Shown here piece by piece: positions 34,601 to 41,500 of a DNA stretch of 64,000 nt (its first letter is position 1; the number at the start of each line of letters is the position of its first letter). Source of the DNA: CAWABB01 sp963701735 (lineage in GTDB: Bacteria; Bacteroidota; Ignavibacteria; UBA10030; UBA6906). The stretch covers positions 186,001-250,000 of the forward strand of contig CAVPBI010000019.1 in NCBI GenBank assembly GCA_963701735.1, given 5' to 3'. The notes beneath the pieces were generated by a model. It ran no database searches and was not told the origin of the DNA. It saw only the letters and a list, made by a program, of their open reading frames with translations. Both the position numbers and the translations under genes were made by a program.

Positions 34601-37020
34601 CGATCGCGCCGTCGAACGGCGAGCAGGGTCAGACGTTTGGGGTTGAGATCAACGGGCGCAGGTTCATCGCAGGCGTGACCACGCTGAACCTGGGGACAGG
34701 CATCCTCATCAATACTGACACGGTCACGAACGACACGACGATCATCGCCAGCATCACCATCAGCTCAACGGCCGGGACGGGCCCGCGCGACATCCGGGTG
34801 TCCAACGGGCCGCCTGGCGGTGGGGTCTCCATTCTGGTGAACGGCTTCGTGGTGGGCGCGAATCCCGTGCCTGATCTGGTAACCGTGGGGCCTGACTCCG
34901 GAGGCCGTACCACGACGATGGACGTGGCGCTCACCGGCGCGAATTTCCTCGGCGGCATCACGTCGGTGGAATTCGGCGACGGGATCTGGGTGCAGAATGT
35001 CGATGTCGACAGCTCGTCGAGGTTGACGGCGAAGATCGTGATCGCGCCCGACGCTGCAATCGGGCCGCGGACGGTCACCGTGATCAACCGGCCGCCGGGC
35101 GGCGGACGCGACAGCATACCCGCAGGCTTCAGGGTTGTCAATCCACGTCCGGTGCTCACGTCCATTGCTCCCACATTGGGCATCGTGCAGCAGACGCTGG
35201 ATATTGTGCTGACGGGTTCCGCATTCCTGCCGGGCGTCACGAGCATCGCGTTTGGCGACACGGCGATCCGGATCAACTCGTTCACCGTGGACAGCACGAC
35301 CGGCATGCATGCTTCGATCACGATCGGGCCGAACACGGTGCTGGGGCAGACGCCGGTGACTGTTGTGAACGCGGCGCCCGGAGGCGGTGTGTCGGCCGCT
35401 CGGGTCTTCACCGTGATCGTGGCTGTGCCGGACGCGCCTGTGCTCGTGTCGCCGCCCAACGGCTCCACCGACCTGGCCACGGTACTCGCGCTCTCATGGT
35501 CGGCGGCTGCGCGCGCTTCGACGTACCGGGTGGAGGTGTCCACCGGTCCGAGCTTCTCCTCGAAGGTCGTGGACCAGGCGGGGGTGACCGGGACGTCGCT
35601 GCAGGTTGGGCCGCTTGCGAACAACACGACGCACTACTGGAGGGTGACGGCGAATAATCCGGGCGGCGACGGCGTGCCGTCGGTGACCTGGTCGTTCACA
35701 CCCGCGTATCCGACCGTGTTCGTGCTCAGTCAGACGATCGATTTCCCGAACCTCACAACGACGAGCGACTACCGCACGCAGGATTTCCGGATGGTCGGAA
35801 TCCCGGGGAAACTGGGTGAGCCGGTCACGAATCTGCTGACGGGTGCGTCCCAGACCGATTGGGACATGTACTGGGACAACGGCGGGACCGCGGACTTCCT
35901 CGTCCGGTACGACGGAACCGATGCGTTCAGATACTACCAGGGCCGCGCCTTCTGGCTCATCAAGAAGGGCGGGTGGTCCATCAACCGTACCGTGCCGACG
36001 CCGGCCGTCGACACGGCGGGCGTCACGACCATTGCCGTTCACGCGGGATGGAATCTGATCACGAACCCCTTCATCACGCCGATTCCGTGGAGCGAGATTC
36101 AGGGGCTCAATGGGCCGATTGCGATCGAGCCGATCCATGGGTTCGATGAGTTCTTTGCGGTGTCGGCGTCCATGGAGCCGTACCTCGGTTATTATTTCTT
36201 CAACAAGGACAACCGGGCCACGCTTAAGATCCCGTACCCCGGCTTCAGGCGCTTCGCGAAGCCAGCGGCTCCGGACTCGGGGTCCTGGTGGGCCGGCCTC
36301 GCTTTGCGGTCGGGCCGATACGTCGATGGCGGCATCCGCTTCGGGGTTCATCCCGGAGCTGCGGTGGCTCTCGATGACCACGACTTCCACAAGCCCAGGG
36401 GGCTTGGGGATGGTCCGGGCATCTTCTTCCCCCGGCCGGATTGGGACGACATGTACCCGTCGTTCGCAGCCGATATTCGCCCGCCCGAAGAGGGGCTGCA
36501 GCAATGGGACTTCGAAGTGCGCAGCCGCAGCCGGGACGCGCATCAGATCTCTCTCGAGGGGCTTGGTGCGATTCCCGCCAATCTCGAAGTGGTGCTGATC
36601 GATCGCGCACGGGGACGCCACCAGAACCTCAGGGAAGAAGCGGTGTACACGTTTACGCCTGCGACGGATCTGAGCACATTCAGCGTGGCTGTCGGGTCGG
36701 CGGAGGATATCCGGAGAGCGGTCGACGAATCGATGCCGCGCGAGTTTGCGCTCGGGGAGAACTTCCCGAACCCCTTCAACCCCACCACCACGATTCCGGT
36801 GAGCGTGCCGCAGACGGCCGACATCAGCGTTCGCATCTACAATATTGTGGGCGAGGAAGTGGCTGTTCTCCACCAGGGCCCGCTTGAGGCGGGGCGCTAC
36901 TGGATGACGTGGGACGCGCGGAACGCCCGGGGGCGTACGGTGGCGACCGGAGTGTATCTGGTTCGCATGACCAGCAGCACGGGCTTCGCGGCGACAAAGA
37001 AAATGCTATTGATGAAATGA
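28483..37020 (+). CDS. giant repetitive surface protein, main part with T9SS sorting domain
   Basis: 2,845 residues in this frame; the start inside a repeat is not natural, so this continues the gene from 25748. Order of modules: end of the seventh near-identical repeat; three diverged Ig-like repeats (to about 29640); five VETxxDGSGTVVP modules (29641-31220); two LLITGPATMTAG / LVVTGAASTTAG modules with filamin-like partners (31222-32635); ten IPT/TIG repeats of about 93 residues, each opening NPxPxLxxxxPxxG (32640-35410); one FN3 domain (about 35430-35705); a globular segment with GWNLITNPF; and a T9SS domain (ENFPNPFNPTTTIPV ... GVYLVRM ... TKKMLLMK). A cell-surface adhesin or stalk-like role is likely. 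The next gene overlaps the stop by 4 bases. Confidence 0.9.
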   Translation: MTVALGANPGGGTLSGTLSVAAVGGIATFSNLSIDKVGNGYTLAASAGGLTGATSSTFNVTAGAATQLVFIQQPTNAASEVAITPAVTVQLRDAAGNNVTSPERSVTLALGANPGGGALSGTLSVTTVNGLATFSTLSLDKVGNGYTLVASSALPGPALAQATSNGFNITAGAATQVVFLQQPNSAVSGTTISPAVTVQLLDAAGNLVTSPSRNVTVAFGANPGGGTLSGTLTVASVNGLATFSTLSVDKAAAGYTLVASSPSPGPALTTATSTPFTVTAGPAAQLAFVQQPSNAPSGATISPPVTVQLRDAAGNPVTSPERNITLALGANPGAGILSGTLTHLTSNGIATFSNLSIDKVGTGYTLVASLAPLTGATSTPFNISAATATKIRVETAADGSGTVVPGQTLPSGSALTVYAIARDAADNFIGNVTASSWVLDNRTGGVLPGDLVAAGDSRSAVLTGRITGTAQIRATFGSLTPVTSGIITVIAGAAAKVRVETASDGTGAVVPPQTLTSGSSLTMYSVSRDASDNFVANIAAAWDYQSVTGGVVLSDLDPAGDGRSAVFAGNASGTAQIRATAGPLTRVPSGTITVGASVATKIQVETQPDGSGTIVPDQTLASGSTITVYAVSRDGFNNFVANVPGVWTLQNITGGVVAGDLVPSGDSRSAVLTGRVVGSARIRATSGSLTPTNSGVITVSPGPATQIRTETASDGSGTVVPAQALASGATLTAYAITRDASGNFVGNPAATWTLQNITGGVVPGDLDPAPDNRRAVFTARGIGSAIIQAASGVLTAVPSGTLTVGVGAAAKVRVETLANGLGVVVPAMTLPADSAITVYAISRDASDNFIANIAATWALQGKTGAVVDEDLIAAGDGKSAVFKARGIGTARIAASSDGLAVVPSGTITVAVGPARRLLITGPATMTAGVPGNLTITAIDGGGNTAAGYTGNKNLVFGGADPSPSPSEPPEVVDRNGNRVDFGGVTVIRFTNGVATVTGGTNGVLYLYKAQRATVSVTDATLLIGSGGSGDLIVDVAPGPLGAFQFVLATPQTSGIAFQGVNNLTALDDYGNIASQFDATTNNVTITADSPLAGAVTGLGNTGGNVLDRASDFVNGVVDLTAYGMVYSGKAGAGKFTATSASGKTGSSADVGVNPGSATKLVVTGAASTTAGDTQTITITAKDAAENTVLAYDGQKALTFAGANASPDPAVPPTVTDNTGTPIQFGQATNVNFTGGVATATMTLYREETAVVSASDGTIGSSGSDNLTVTVGRSAFAKFIMVLQTPQTNAVAFAGTNAVAAADGFGNLVMDFTAEADNVAFTTSLAGVVSGLGSLGNNVLNQAADFVNGVADLTGKLTYAGTAGTGAFTATSVSGRSGSIDGILVSNPAPALATLAPTTGNRTSVVNLTLTGTEFIQDVTAVSLGESVSVDSVIVESSAKLRAVVNIDRSAVLGPRDVSVTNPGPGGGIASISGVFTVTDIPTIAGVSPPNAVRGQTLDLIFTGTNFQEGVSTIGLVGSNILVNSQTVLSDRQLRANVTATIDAADGIRHFTVTNAGQYGGTSNPMAFSVGLNPEPTVFRTSPRDIDRLHTVEVTVTGNHFYSGLTSVDPGPGIRVVSTTIDTVTRLRATLQVADTAATGLRAFAVVNAPPGGGTAVLEDGLIVTNPRPSITNLVPQSGSRLQTEDVAVTGTNFISGVTSIDFGADIVVNSVTVSGPTALVASVSIASGAVTGPRAVIVRNAEPGGGADTLENAFTVFNPGAVLTSLSVSSVLIGSPDLNIQLTGDAFVGESIVRLDSLELLTGFVSTTTLNAVIPAGVLDTAKVFDVQVVNPGAGQSNTLPFSVLNPVPVLAAVAPDSANRLDTIQVVLQGSAIVPGFTSVVVDPADDIAISDIAWPDSAHISATLAVGASAAIGPRSISLSTVSPGGGSSEFLQFKIAGNPVPTLTAIEPAVGARLDSLVVHLVGTDFIEGITSVDFGPGITVDSLMVESTDRLQAILKISATAPTGSRPVAVSNAGPGGGTSNTRAFQVNNPVPEFHTIAPSNGEQGQTFGVEINGRRFIAGVTTLNLGTGILINTDTVTNDTTIIASITISSTAGTGPRDIRVSNGPPGGGVSILVNGFVVGANPVPDLVTVGPDSGGRTTTMDVALTGANFLGGITSVEFGDGIWVQNVDVDSSSRLTAKIVIAPDAAIGPRTVTVINRPPGGGRDSIPAGFRVVNPRPVLTSIAPTLGIVQQTLDIVLTGSAFLPGVTSIAFGDTAIRINSFTVDSTTGMHASITIGPNTVLGQTPVTVVNAAPGGGVSAARVFTVIVAVPDAPVLVSPPNGSTDLATVLALSWSAAARASTYRVEVSTGPSFSSKVVDQAGVTGTSLQVGPLANNTTHYWRVTANNPGGDGVPSVTWSFTPAYPTVFVLSQTIDFPNLTTTSDYRTQDFRMVGIPGKLGEPVTNLLTGASQTDWDMYWDNGGTADFLVRYDGTDAFRYYQGRAFWLIKKGGWSINRTVPTPAVDTAGVTTIAVHAGWNLITNPFITPIPWSEIQGLNGPIAIEPIHGFDEFFAVSASMEPYLGYYFFNKDNRATLKIPYPGFRRFAKPAAPDSGSWWAGLALRSGRYVDGGIRFGVHPGAAVALDDHDFHKPRGLGDGPGIFFPRPDWDDMYPSFAADIRPPEEGLQQWDFEVRSRSRDAHQISLEGLGAIPANLEVVLIDRARGRHQNLREEAVYTFTPATDLSTFSVAVGSAEDIRRAVDESMPREFALGENFPNPFNPTTTIPVSVPQTADISVRIYNIVGEEVAVLHQGPLEAGRYWMTWDARNARGRTVATGVYLVRMTSSTGFAATKKMLLMK

Positions 37021-37427
37021 GGCCTGTGCCGACTATGTTCCGTATCGAGCTATTCGGGTGGATGATCCGCCTCACGCTGGTGGCGGCGCTCATTGTTCAG
37101 CTCGCCGCTCCCGCTTTTGCGGAGGACGTGGTCGCGGTCACGAACGTCCGCTTCGAGGTGCGCGGGGAGTTGATCTACGTGTACTACGATCTCGCCGGGG
37201 ACAACCAGAAGGCGCATGGTGTGTCACTCTATCTCCGCCGCGAAAGCGAGCCGTCGTTCGTCTACCGGCCGGTAAATGTCACGGGGGAGGTCGGGACCAT
37301 CGTCTTTCCGGCAAGCGGGAAGCGGATCACCTGGGAGTTCGCGAAGGATTTCCCGGACGGGTTGCAGGGTGAGGACTACTATTTCGAGGTCGAAGCAGAA
37401 GCACCGGAAAGCGCGGACATCCATTAG
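37017..37427 (+). CDS. small secreted protein downstream of giant adhesin, C-terminus shifted
   Basis: 136 residues in this frame. ATG 37017 overlaps the giant gene's stop (ATGA), so it is translationally coupled. Signal peptide: IELFGWMIRLTLVAALIVQL with cleavage near AFAE. The mature part is a beta-rich domain (VTNVRFEVRGELIYVYYDLA, VSLYLRRESEPSFVYRPVNV, RITWEFAKDFPDGLQGEDYY). Domains of this kind occur in Bacteroidota next to periplasmic caspase-like or gliding-related proteins, but I cannot assign a function. The present stop at 37425-37427 cuts it; the reading continues after one shift (next entry). Confidence 0.78.
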   Translation: MRPVPTMFRIELFGWMIRLTLVAALIVQLAAPAFAEDVVAVTNVRFEVRGELIYVYYDLAGDNQKAHGVSLYLRRESEPSFVYRPVNVTGEVGTIVFPASGKRITWEFAKDFPDGLQGEDYYFEVEAEAPESADIH

Positions 37428-37564
37428 TCCGCTGGTCTTCATCGGAGGAGGGATCGCCGTGATCGGAGGCATCGTCGCGCATCGTGCTTTCGGGTGGAGG
37501 GGATGATGGGCCTCCTCCTCCGCCGACAGACACGGGGTTTCCACCGCCACCGGGGAGGCCATAG
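37417..37564 (+). pseudogene. shifted C-terminal tail of the small secreted protein
   Basis: If one base is removed near 37425 the frame reads ISPLVFIGGGIAVIGGIVAH, a membrane helix; removing one G from the GGGG run near 37500 then gives RDDGPPPPPTDTGFPPPPGR and a TAG at 37562-37564, directly abutting the ATG of the next gene. A Gly/Ile-rich helix followed by a proline-rich end, with perfect abutment to the next start, makes this a credible original C-terminus. Confidence 0.6.
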
Positions 37565-38059
37565 ATGAGCATGCGTGCGATGATTGCTGTTGCGGTGTTG
37601 ATACTCGTGACTTCTCTGCCGGGTTACGGACAGAAAGCCATGGGACGAAGCCCTGCAGGTGCGCTGAGCACTGCCGTGATGGATACGTCAGGCCCTGGCG
37701 TTGCCGGGGCGCAGGGCAGCGTGACATTTGACATGGAATTCACGGAGCCGTCGGGGAACGAGTATCTTGAGCAGAAGGAGACGGGACGCCTGAGGATTGC
37801 CATCAGCAATCCGGGGTCCGTGACGGTAAAGGGAGTGCACGTGAGGTTGAATGCGTTGCAGGAGGTGAAGGGGAGTATCGTACCGGACTCGATCTTCGTC
37901 GGTGATATTCCGGTGAACTCGAGCAGGTACGCGATCTTTTACTTCCAGGCGGCGGACCGGCTCGAACCGCAGATCGTCACGTTTGGGGTGGAGGTGAGAG
38001 GTGGGAGGGGGTTGCTTGCGGAGCCAAAGCTCTTAACGTTTCTGACGAGGCAGAGATAG
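37565..38059 (+). CDS. secreted protein with CARDB-like beta domain, function unknown
   Basis: A 164-residue protein with signal peptide (MSMRAMIAVAVLILVTSLPG, cleavage near GYGQ). Residues about 55-160 look like one Ig-like domain: GSVTFDMEFTEPSGNEYLEQ, GRLRIAISNPGSVTVKGVHV, SRYAIFYFQAADRLEPQIVT. Such NPGSVTVKGVHV-type strands occur in CARDB or NEW3-like domains, which build surface or periplasmic contacts. It starts 1 base after the presumed stop of the preceding small gene, so the giant adhesin and these two proteins probably form one operon. Confidence 0.72.
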   Translation: MSMRAMIAVAVLILVTSLPGYGQKAMGRSPAGALSTAVMDTSGPGVAGAQGSVTFDMEFTEPSGNEYLEQKETGRLRIAISNPGSVTVKGVHVRLNALQEVKGSIVPDSIFVGDIPVNSSRYAIFYFQAADRLEPQIVTFGVEVRGGRGLLAEPKLLTFLTRQR

Positions 38060-38272
38060 CGCTCTGAAGGGGGGCGCAGGAGCGGGGACGGGGTTCTTCA
38101 GCCATTCCTCGAACATGTCGTGCATCTCGTCATCCTTGGAGTGCAGCCACTGGATGCCGCGCAACAGGATGACTGCCAGCAGCGTATAGATCGCTAACGC
38201 GGAGATGATCAGGATTCCCACCTTCGACTCCTCAGATTGTCGATTCCGGTCAACCACTGAATGAATCCGCAA
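38033..38272 (-). CDS. possible small membrane protein
   Basis: A 79-residue frame with one convincing membrane helix (VGILIISALAIYTLLAVILL), a charged N-terminus with E-S-K just before it, an acidic stretch (SKDDEMHDMFEEWL) and a proline-rich end. The amphipathic pattern is protein-like, but the last 27 bases overlap the convergent gene on the other strand and no ribosome site is clear. It could be spurious. Confidence 0.42.
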   Translation of the reverse strand: MRIHSVVDRNRQSEESKVGILIISALAIYTLLAVILLRGIQWLHSKDDEMHDMFEEWLKNPVPAPAPPFRALSLPRQKR

Positions 38273-38588
38273 ACCTTGTGCCCCGTGCCATCGGATGAGC
38301 GATCCGCGAAATTCGGCCGTTGCGCGGGGGTGACGGGGACGGTGTCTGCACGGAGATGGCCAAATGTGCGCAGTCGATTCTACACCGGCCGGATGTGACG
38401 TGCGTCCTTGACACTCTCGATGCTTTCAATTATTGTACACATTCTCGGGGCACATTCCGAGCACGATTGATCTGAAATAATTTACGAATTTACGCAATAA
38501 TGTCAATAGTCCTGCTGCCGGACTGTCAGTCTTGCGTAATTCTTACGGGATTTCGCAAATTTCTACTACAAGTACGGTACTAGAATCG
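38273..38588. other. AT-rich intergenic region upstream of the exopolysaccharide operon
   Basis: No gene seen. GC falls sharply between about 38420 and 38590. TTACGCAA (38490-38497) and TTGCGTAA (38532-38539) form an 8-bp inverted repeat with 34 bases between, extendable with one gap. Its place just before the tyrosine autokinase gene suggests the promoter/operator region of the polysaccharide locus, but I cannot assign -33/-7 boxes with confidence. Confidence 0.45.
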
Positions 38589-40925
38589 ATGAAGAGTCAG
38601 AGACAGAGTCGGAATCAAGAGGCCGGGGGACAGGATAGAACCTTCAAGGACTATCTTGCCATCGTGTTTCGCGGCAAGTGGATCATCCTCGCGGCCCTCA
38701 CAGCCTGCATCGCCGCAGCGGCGCTGTTCACGTTTCTATCTGACCCGGTCTATCAGGCGACCTGTCAGGTGCTTCTGAACGCGCGTGAACTCCAGTCATC
38801 GCTCTTCCTTGAATCGGTGCGGCCCGTCAGAGGCGAGAATATCACGCAGAACGAGCTGACGATTCTGCAGTCGAAGACGCTTTCGGACACGGTGGCGTCC
38901 AAACTGCTGGGCATTCGTTATATCCCGGGGACGCGCACGCTCCTGCCCATTGCCCGATCCCAGTATTCAGAAGAACAAGATACCGTCGCCACACTCAGCT
39001 GGGTATCGGGAATGCTGTCGAGTGCCGTTGAGTTTGAGCCGGTCCGCGAATCGGATGTCATCCGGATCACTGCCAGAGCGAAGGATCCGACCGAGGCGGC
39101 GATCATCGCCAATACATATGCGGAAACGTACAGAGACAGGAATATTTACCTCAGCCGGTCCAAGACGCGATCCTTCAGGCAATTCCTCGAAGAACAGGCC
39201 GCCGAGAAGCGCCGGGCGCTGGAGACGACCGAGGATTCGCTGAAGGGGTATATGGAAAAGCAGGGCATCGTCTCGCTGGATGACGAGTCCAAGAAAGTGA
39301 TCGACCAGCTTTCGCAACTCGAGGCCACGCGGGATGAGACGGAGGTGCGGTTACGTCAGGAGCGGAATACCCTGCAGGCGTATCAGGAGCAGCTTCCGCA
39401 GCAGGAAACGAACGTGGCCCGCGTCATGGGCGAGGCCAGCGATCCGTACATTCGCCTGTTGCAGGAGCAGCTCGCGAGGCTTGAGGTGCAGCGCGACATG
39501 GTGATTGCTCAGAATCCGTCGATGGTCGGGCGCGAGATCGTGAACGAAACAACGCGGGAGATCGACGCCCAGATCAATGCGCTTCGCCTCAAACTGCAGA
39601 AGCGCACCGATGACTTCCTGCGCACGCTGACAGCGGGACAAGGGTCCGGGGTCGGCGATGCCGCGGGATACCTGAAATCGGTGAAGCAGAAGATCCTCGA
39701 AAAGGAGATCGAGGTCCAGGCTCTCGCCGAGAAGAAGAAGGCGATCGAGTCGGTGATCGGCCAGTACGAGGTGCAGTTCAACCGCATCCCCCGCAAGAAC
39801 CTCGATCTTGCCCGGCTGCAGCGCTCACGGTCGACGAACGAGAAGGTGTACCTCATGATCGAGGAGAAGTTCAACGAGGCCAACATCACCGAGCAGTCCA
39901 ACGTCGGCTATGTCGAGATCATCGAGCCTGCGTCGGTGCCGCGGCGTCCTTCCAGCCCGAAGCCGCTCCTGAATCTTGCGCTCGGCGTCGTGCTCGGGTT
40001 GATCCTCGGCCTGGGCGCCGTGTTCACCCGGGACTACTTCGACCTCCGGATTCATGCCCCGGAAGACCTGAAGCGCCGAGGCCTGCAGCCGCTGGCGAGC
40101 ATTATTTCCTTGAACGGGATAAAGGTGGACCACCCGGCGCCGGACGCCAGGGGGGGCAAGCCGGGCCACGTCGACCCCCGCCTGGTCACGCTTCATCTGC
40201 CATTTTCCCCCGCTGCGGAATCGTTCCGCCAGCTGCGGACGAACCTCTCATTCTCGCGCGCAGGATCTCCCGCGGGCGTCCTGCTGGTCACCAGTTCCAC
40301 GCCGGGAGAAGGGAAATCAACGGTGGCGACGAATCTGGCGATCACCTACGCGCAATCCAGCAAGCGCGTTCTGCTGGTCGACTCCGATCTGCGGAAGCCG
40401 TCGCTGGACGAGAGCTTCGGGCTCAAGCGGAAGCCGGGATTCACCGACGTGCTCCGGCGGATCGTGACGCTCGAGGCCGCGGCGCAGCGGACCCCGGTGG
40501 AGAAGCTCTATCTCCTCGCCACCGGATCAAACGCCGGGAACGCGGGTGAGCTTCTCGGCGCCGACGCGGTGCGCGAATTCCTCCTCGACGCCCGGGCGTC
40601 GTATGACGTTGTAATCTTCGATTCGTCACCGCTGCTGGCCGTCAGCGATCCCTCGGTGCTCGCCACGTTCGCGGAGGTCACGCTGCTCGTCGTTGCCGCC
40701 GGCTCGACGCGCGTTCAGGAAATCGAGCAAAGCCAGGACATCCTCAACAACGTCGGCGTGAAGATCACCGGCATCGTCCTGAACAAGTTCGACCCCCGAC
40801 TCGCGTACGGGATCGTCTACAAGAAGGACAAGATGAATTACTACTACGGGTATGGATCCCGGAAGCCCGACCGCAAATCCAACGGCGCCTCAGCGAAAGC
40901 CGGATCGACTCAGACATCATCATAG
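38589..40925 (+). CDS. exopolysaccharide chain-length regulator / BY-type tyrosine autokinase (Wzc-like)
   Basis: A 778-residue inner-membrane protein that controls polysaccharide length and export. N-terminal Wzz domain between two membrane helices (about residues 35-55 and 460-480), with long coiled-coil stretches (about 200-420: EKRRALETTEDSLKGYMEKQ and KILEKEIEVQALAEKKKAIE). C-terminal BY-kinase: Walker A SSTPGEGKSTVATNLA (about 566-580), Walker A' LLVDSDLRKPSLDE (about 596-609), Walker B VVIFDSSPLLAVSD (about 674-687), and a C-terminal tyrosine cluster NYYYGYG (about 750) for autophosphorylation. ATG 38589 is chosen over an open frame that starts at 38532. Confidence 0.93.
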   Translation: MKSQRQSRNQEAGGQDRTFKDYLAIVFRGKWIILAALTACIAAAALFTFLSDPVYQATCQVLLNARELQSSLFLESVRPVRGENITQNELTILQSKTLSDTVASKLLGIRYIPGTRTLLPIARSQYSEEQDTVATLSWVSGMLSSAVEFEPVRESDVIRITARAKDPTEAAIIANTYAETYRDRNIYLSRSKTRSFRQFLEEQAAEKRRALETTEDSLKGYMEKQGIVSLDDESKKVIDQLSQLEATRDETEVRLRQERNTLQAYQEQLPQQETNVARVMGEASDPYIRLLQEQLARLEVQRDMVIAQNPSMVGREIVNETTREIDAQINALRLKLQKRTDDFLRTLTAGQGSGVGDAAGYLKSVKQKILEKEIEVQALAEKKKAIESVIGQYEVQFNRIPRKNLDLARLQRSRSTNEKVYLMIEEKFNEANITEQSNVGYVEIIEPASVPRRPSSPKPLLNLALGVVLGLILGLGAVFTRDYFDLRIHAPEDLKRRGLQPLASIISLNGIKVDHPAPDARGGKPGHVDPRLVTLHLPFSPAAESFRQLRTNLSFSRAGSPAGVLLVTSSTPGEGKSTVATNLAITYAQSSKRVLLVDSDLRKPSLDESFGLKRKPGFTDVLRRIVTLEAAAQRTPVEKLYLLATGSNAGNAGELLGADAVREFLLDARASYDVVIFDSSPLLAVSDPSVLATFAEVTLLVVAAGSTRVQEIEQSQDILNNVGVKITGIVLNKFDPRLAYGIVYKKDKMNYYYGYGSRKPDRKSNGASAKAGSTQTSS

Positions 40926-40932
40926 TCAGACA

Positions 40933-41463
40933 ATGACACACCTCCTGCAGGCTGGTATGGATCGTCGCTTGATCCGCGTCGCTCTTCTGATGGTCTTCTT
41001 CGCGGGGGCTTTGCGGGGCACCGCCGCCGCCCAGATTGACGCGTCTTTTGGCGGCCGCCAGAGCCAATCATCGACCGCATACTATTATATCTCCAAGGCC
41101 GGAGAGATCACCATGACGGTGAATCTCTGGGGGAACGTGAAGAACCCCGGCAGGTACGAGATTCCCATCTCGACCGATCTCGTTGAGCTTCTCTCGTTCG
41201 CCGGCGGCCCGTCCGCGAAGGCTACCATTGACGCCGTGAGGATTTACCGAACGGTCCGGCGGGACAACCTCATGCGGAAGGTCGAGTTTGAGGTGGACCT
41301 GGACGAGATGCAGAATCTCGACGAAAAGGCTCTGGATCTGGAGCCCGGCGACACGGTGATTGTCGAGGGCGGTAACATGGACTTCCGCGACTACGCGCTC
41401 ATCATCTCGACCGTTGCCGCGGTCACGGCGGCGATCGCGAGCATGGTCCGGATAACGCAGTAA
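40933..41463 (+). CDS. SLBB-domain polysaccharide export protein
   Basis: A 176-residue secreted protein: signal peptide (RRLIRVALLMVFFAGALRGT, cleavage after AAAQ), then one SLBB domain (about residues 55-150: GEITMTVNLWGNVKNPGRYE, LVELLSFAGGPSAKATIDAV, LDLEPGDTVIVEGG) and a C-terminal hydrophobic helix (YALIISTVAAVTAAIASMVR). It lacks the full Wza poly-export domain, so it may be a periplasmic partner of an outer-membrane channel encoded elsewhere. ATG 40957 is an alternative start. It is 7 bases after the autokinase gene. Confidence 0.85.
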   Translation: MTHLLQAGMDRRLIRVALLMVFFAGALRGTAAAQIDASFGGRQSQSSTAYYYISKAGEITMTVNLWGNVKNPGRYEIPISTDLVELLSFAGGPSAKATIDAVRIYRTVRRDNLMRKVEFEVDLDEMQNLDEKALDLEPGDTVIVEGGNMDFRDYALIISTVAAVTAAIASMVRITQ

Positions 41464-41500
41464 TTCCCGGCAACGGCGCAGACTCCTGAGAGATCGGGCG

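Noticed and set aside
35494..36873. 459-residue minus-strand frame over the end of the giant gene
   Set aside because: Overlaps the FN3 and sorting domains read on the plus strand; no signal of its own.
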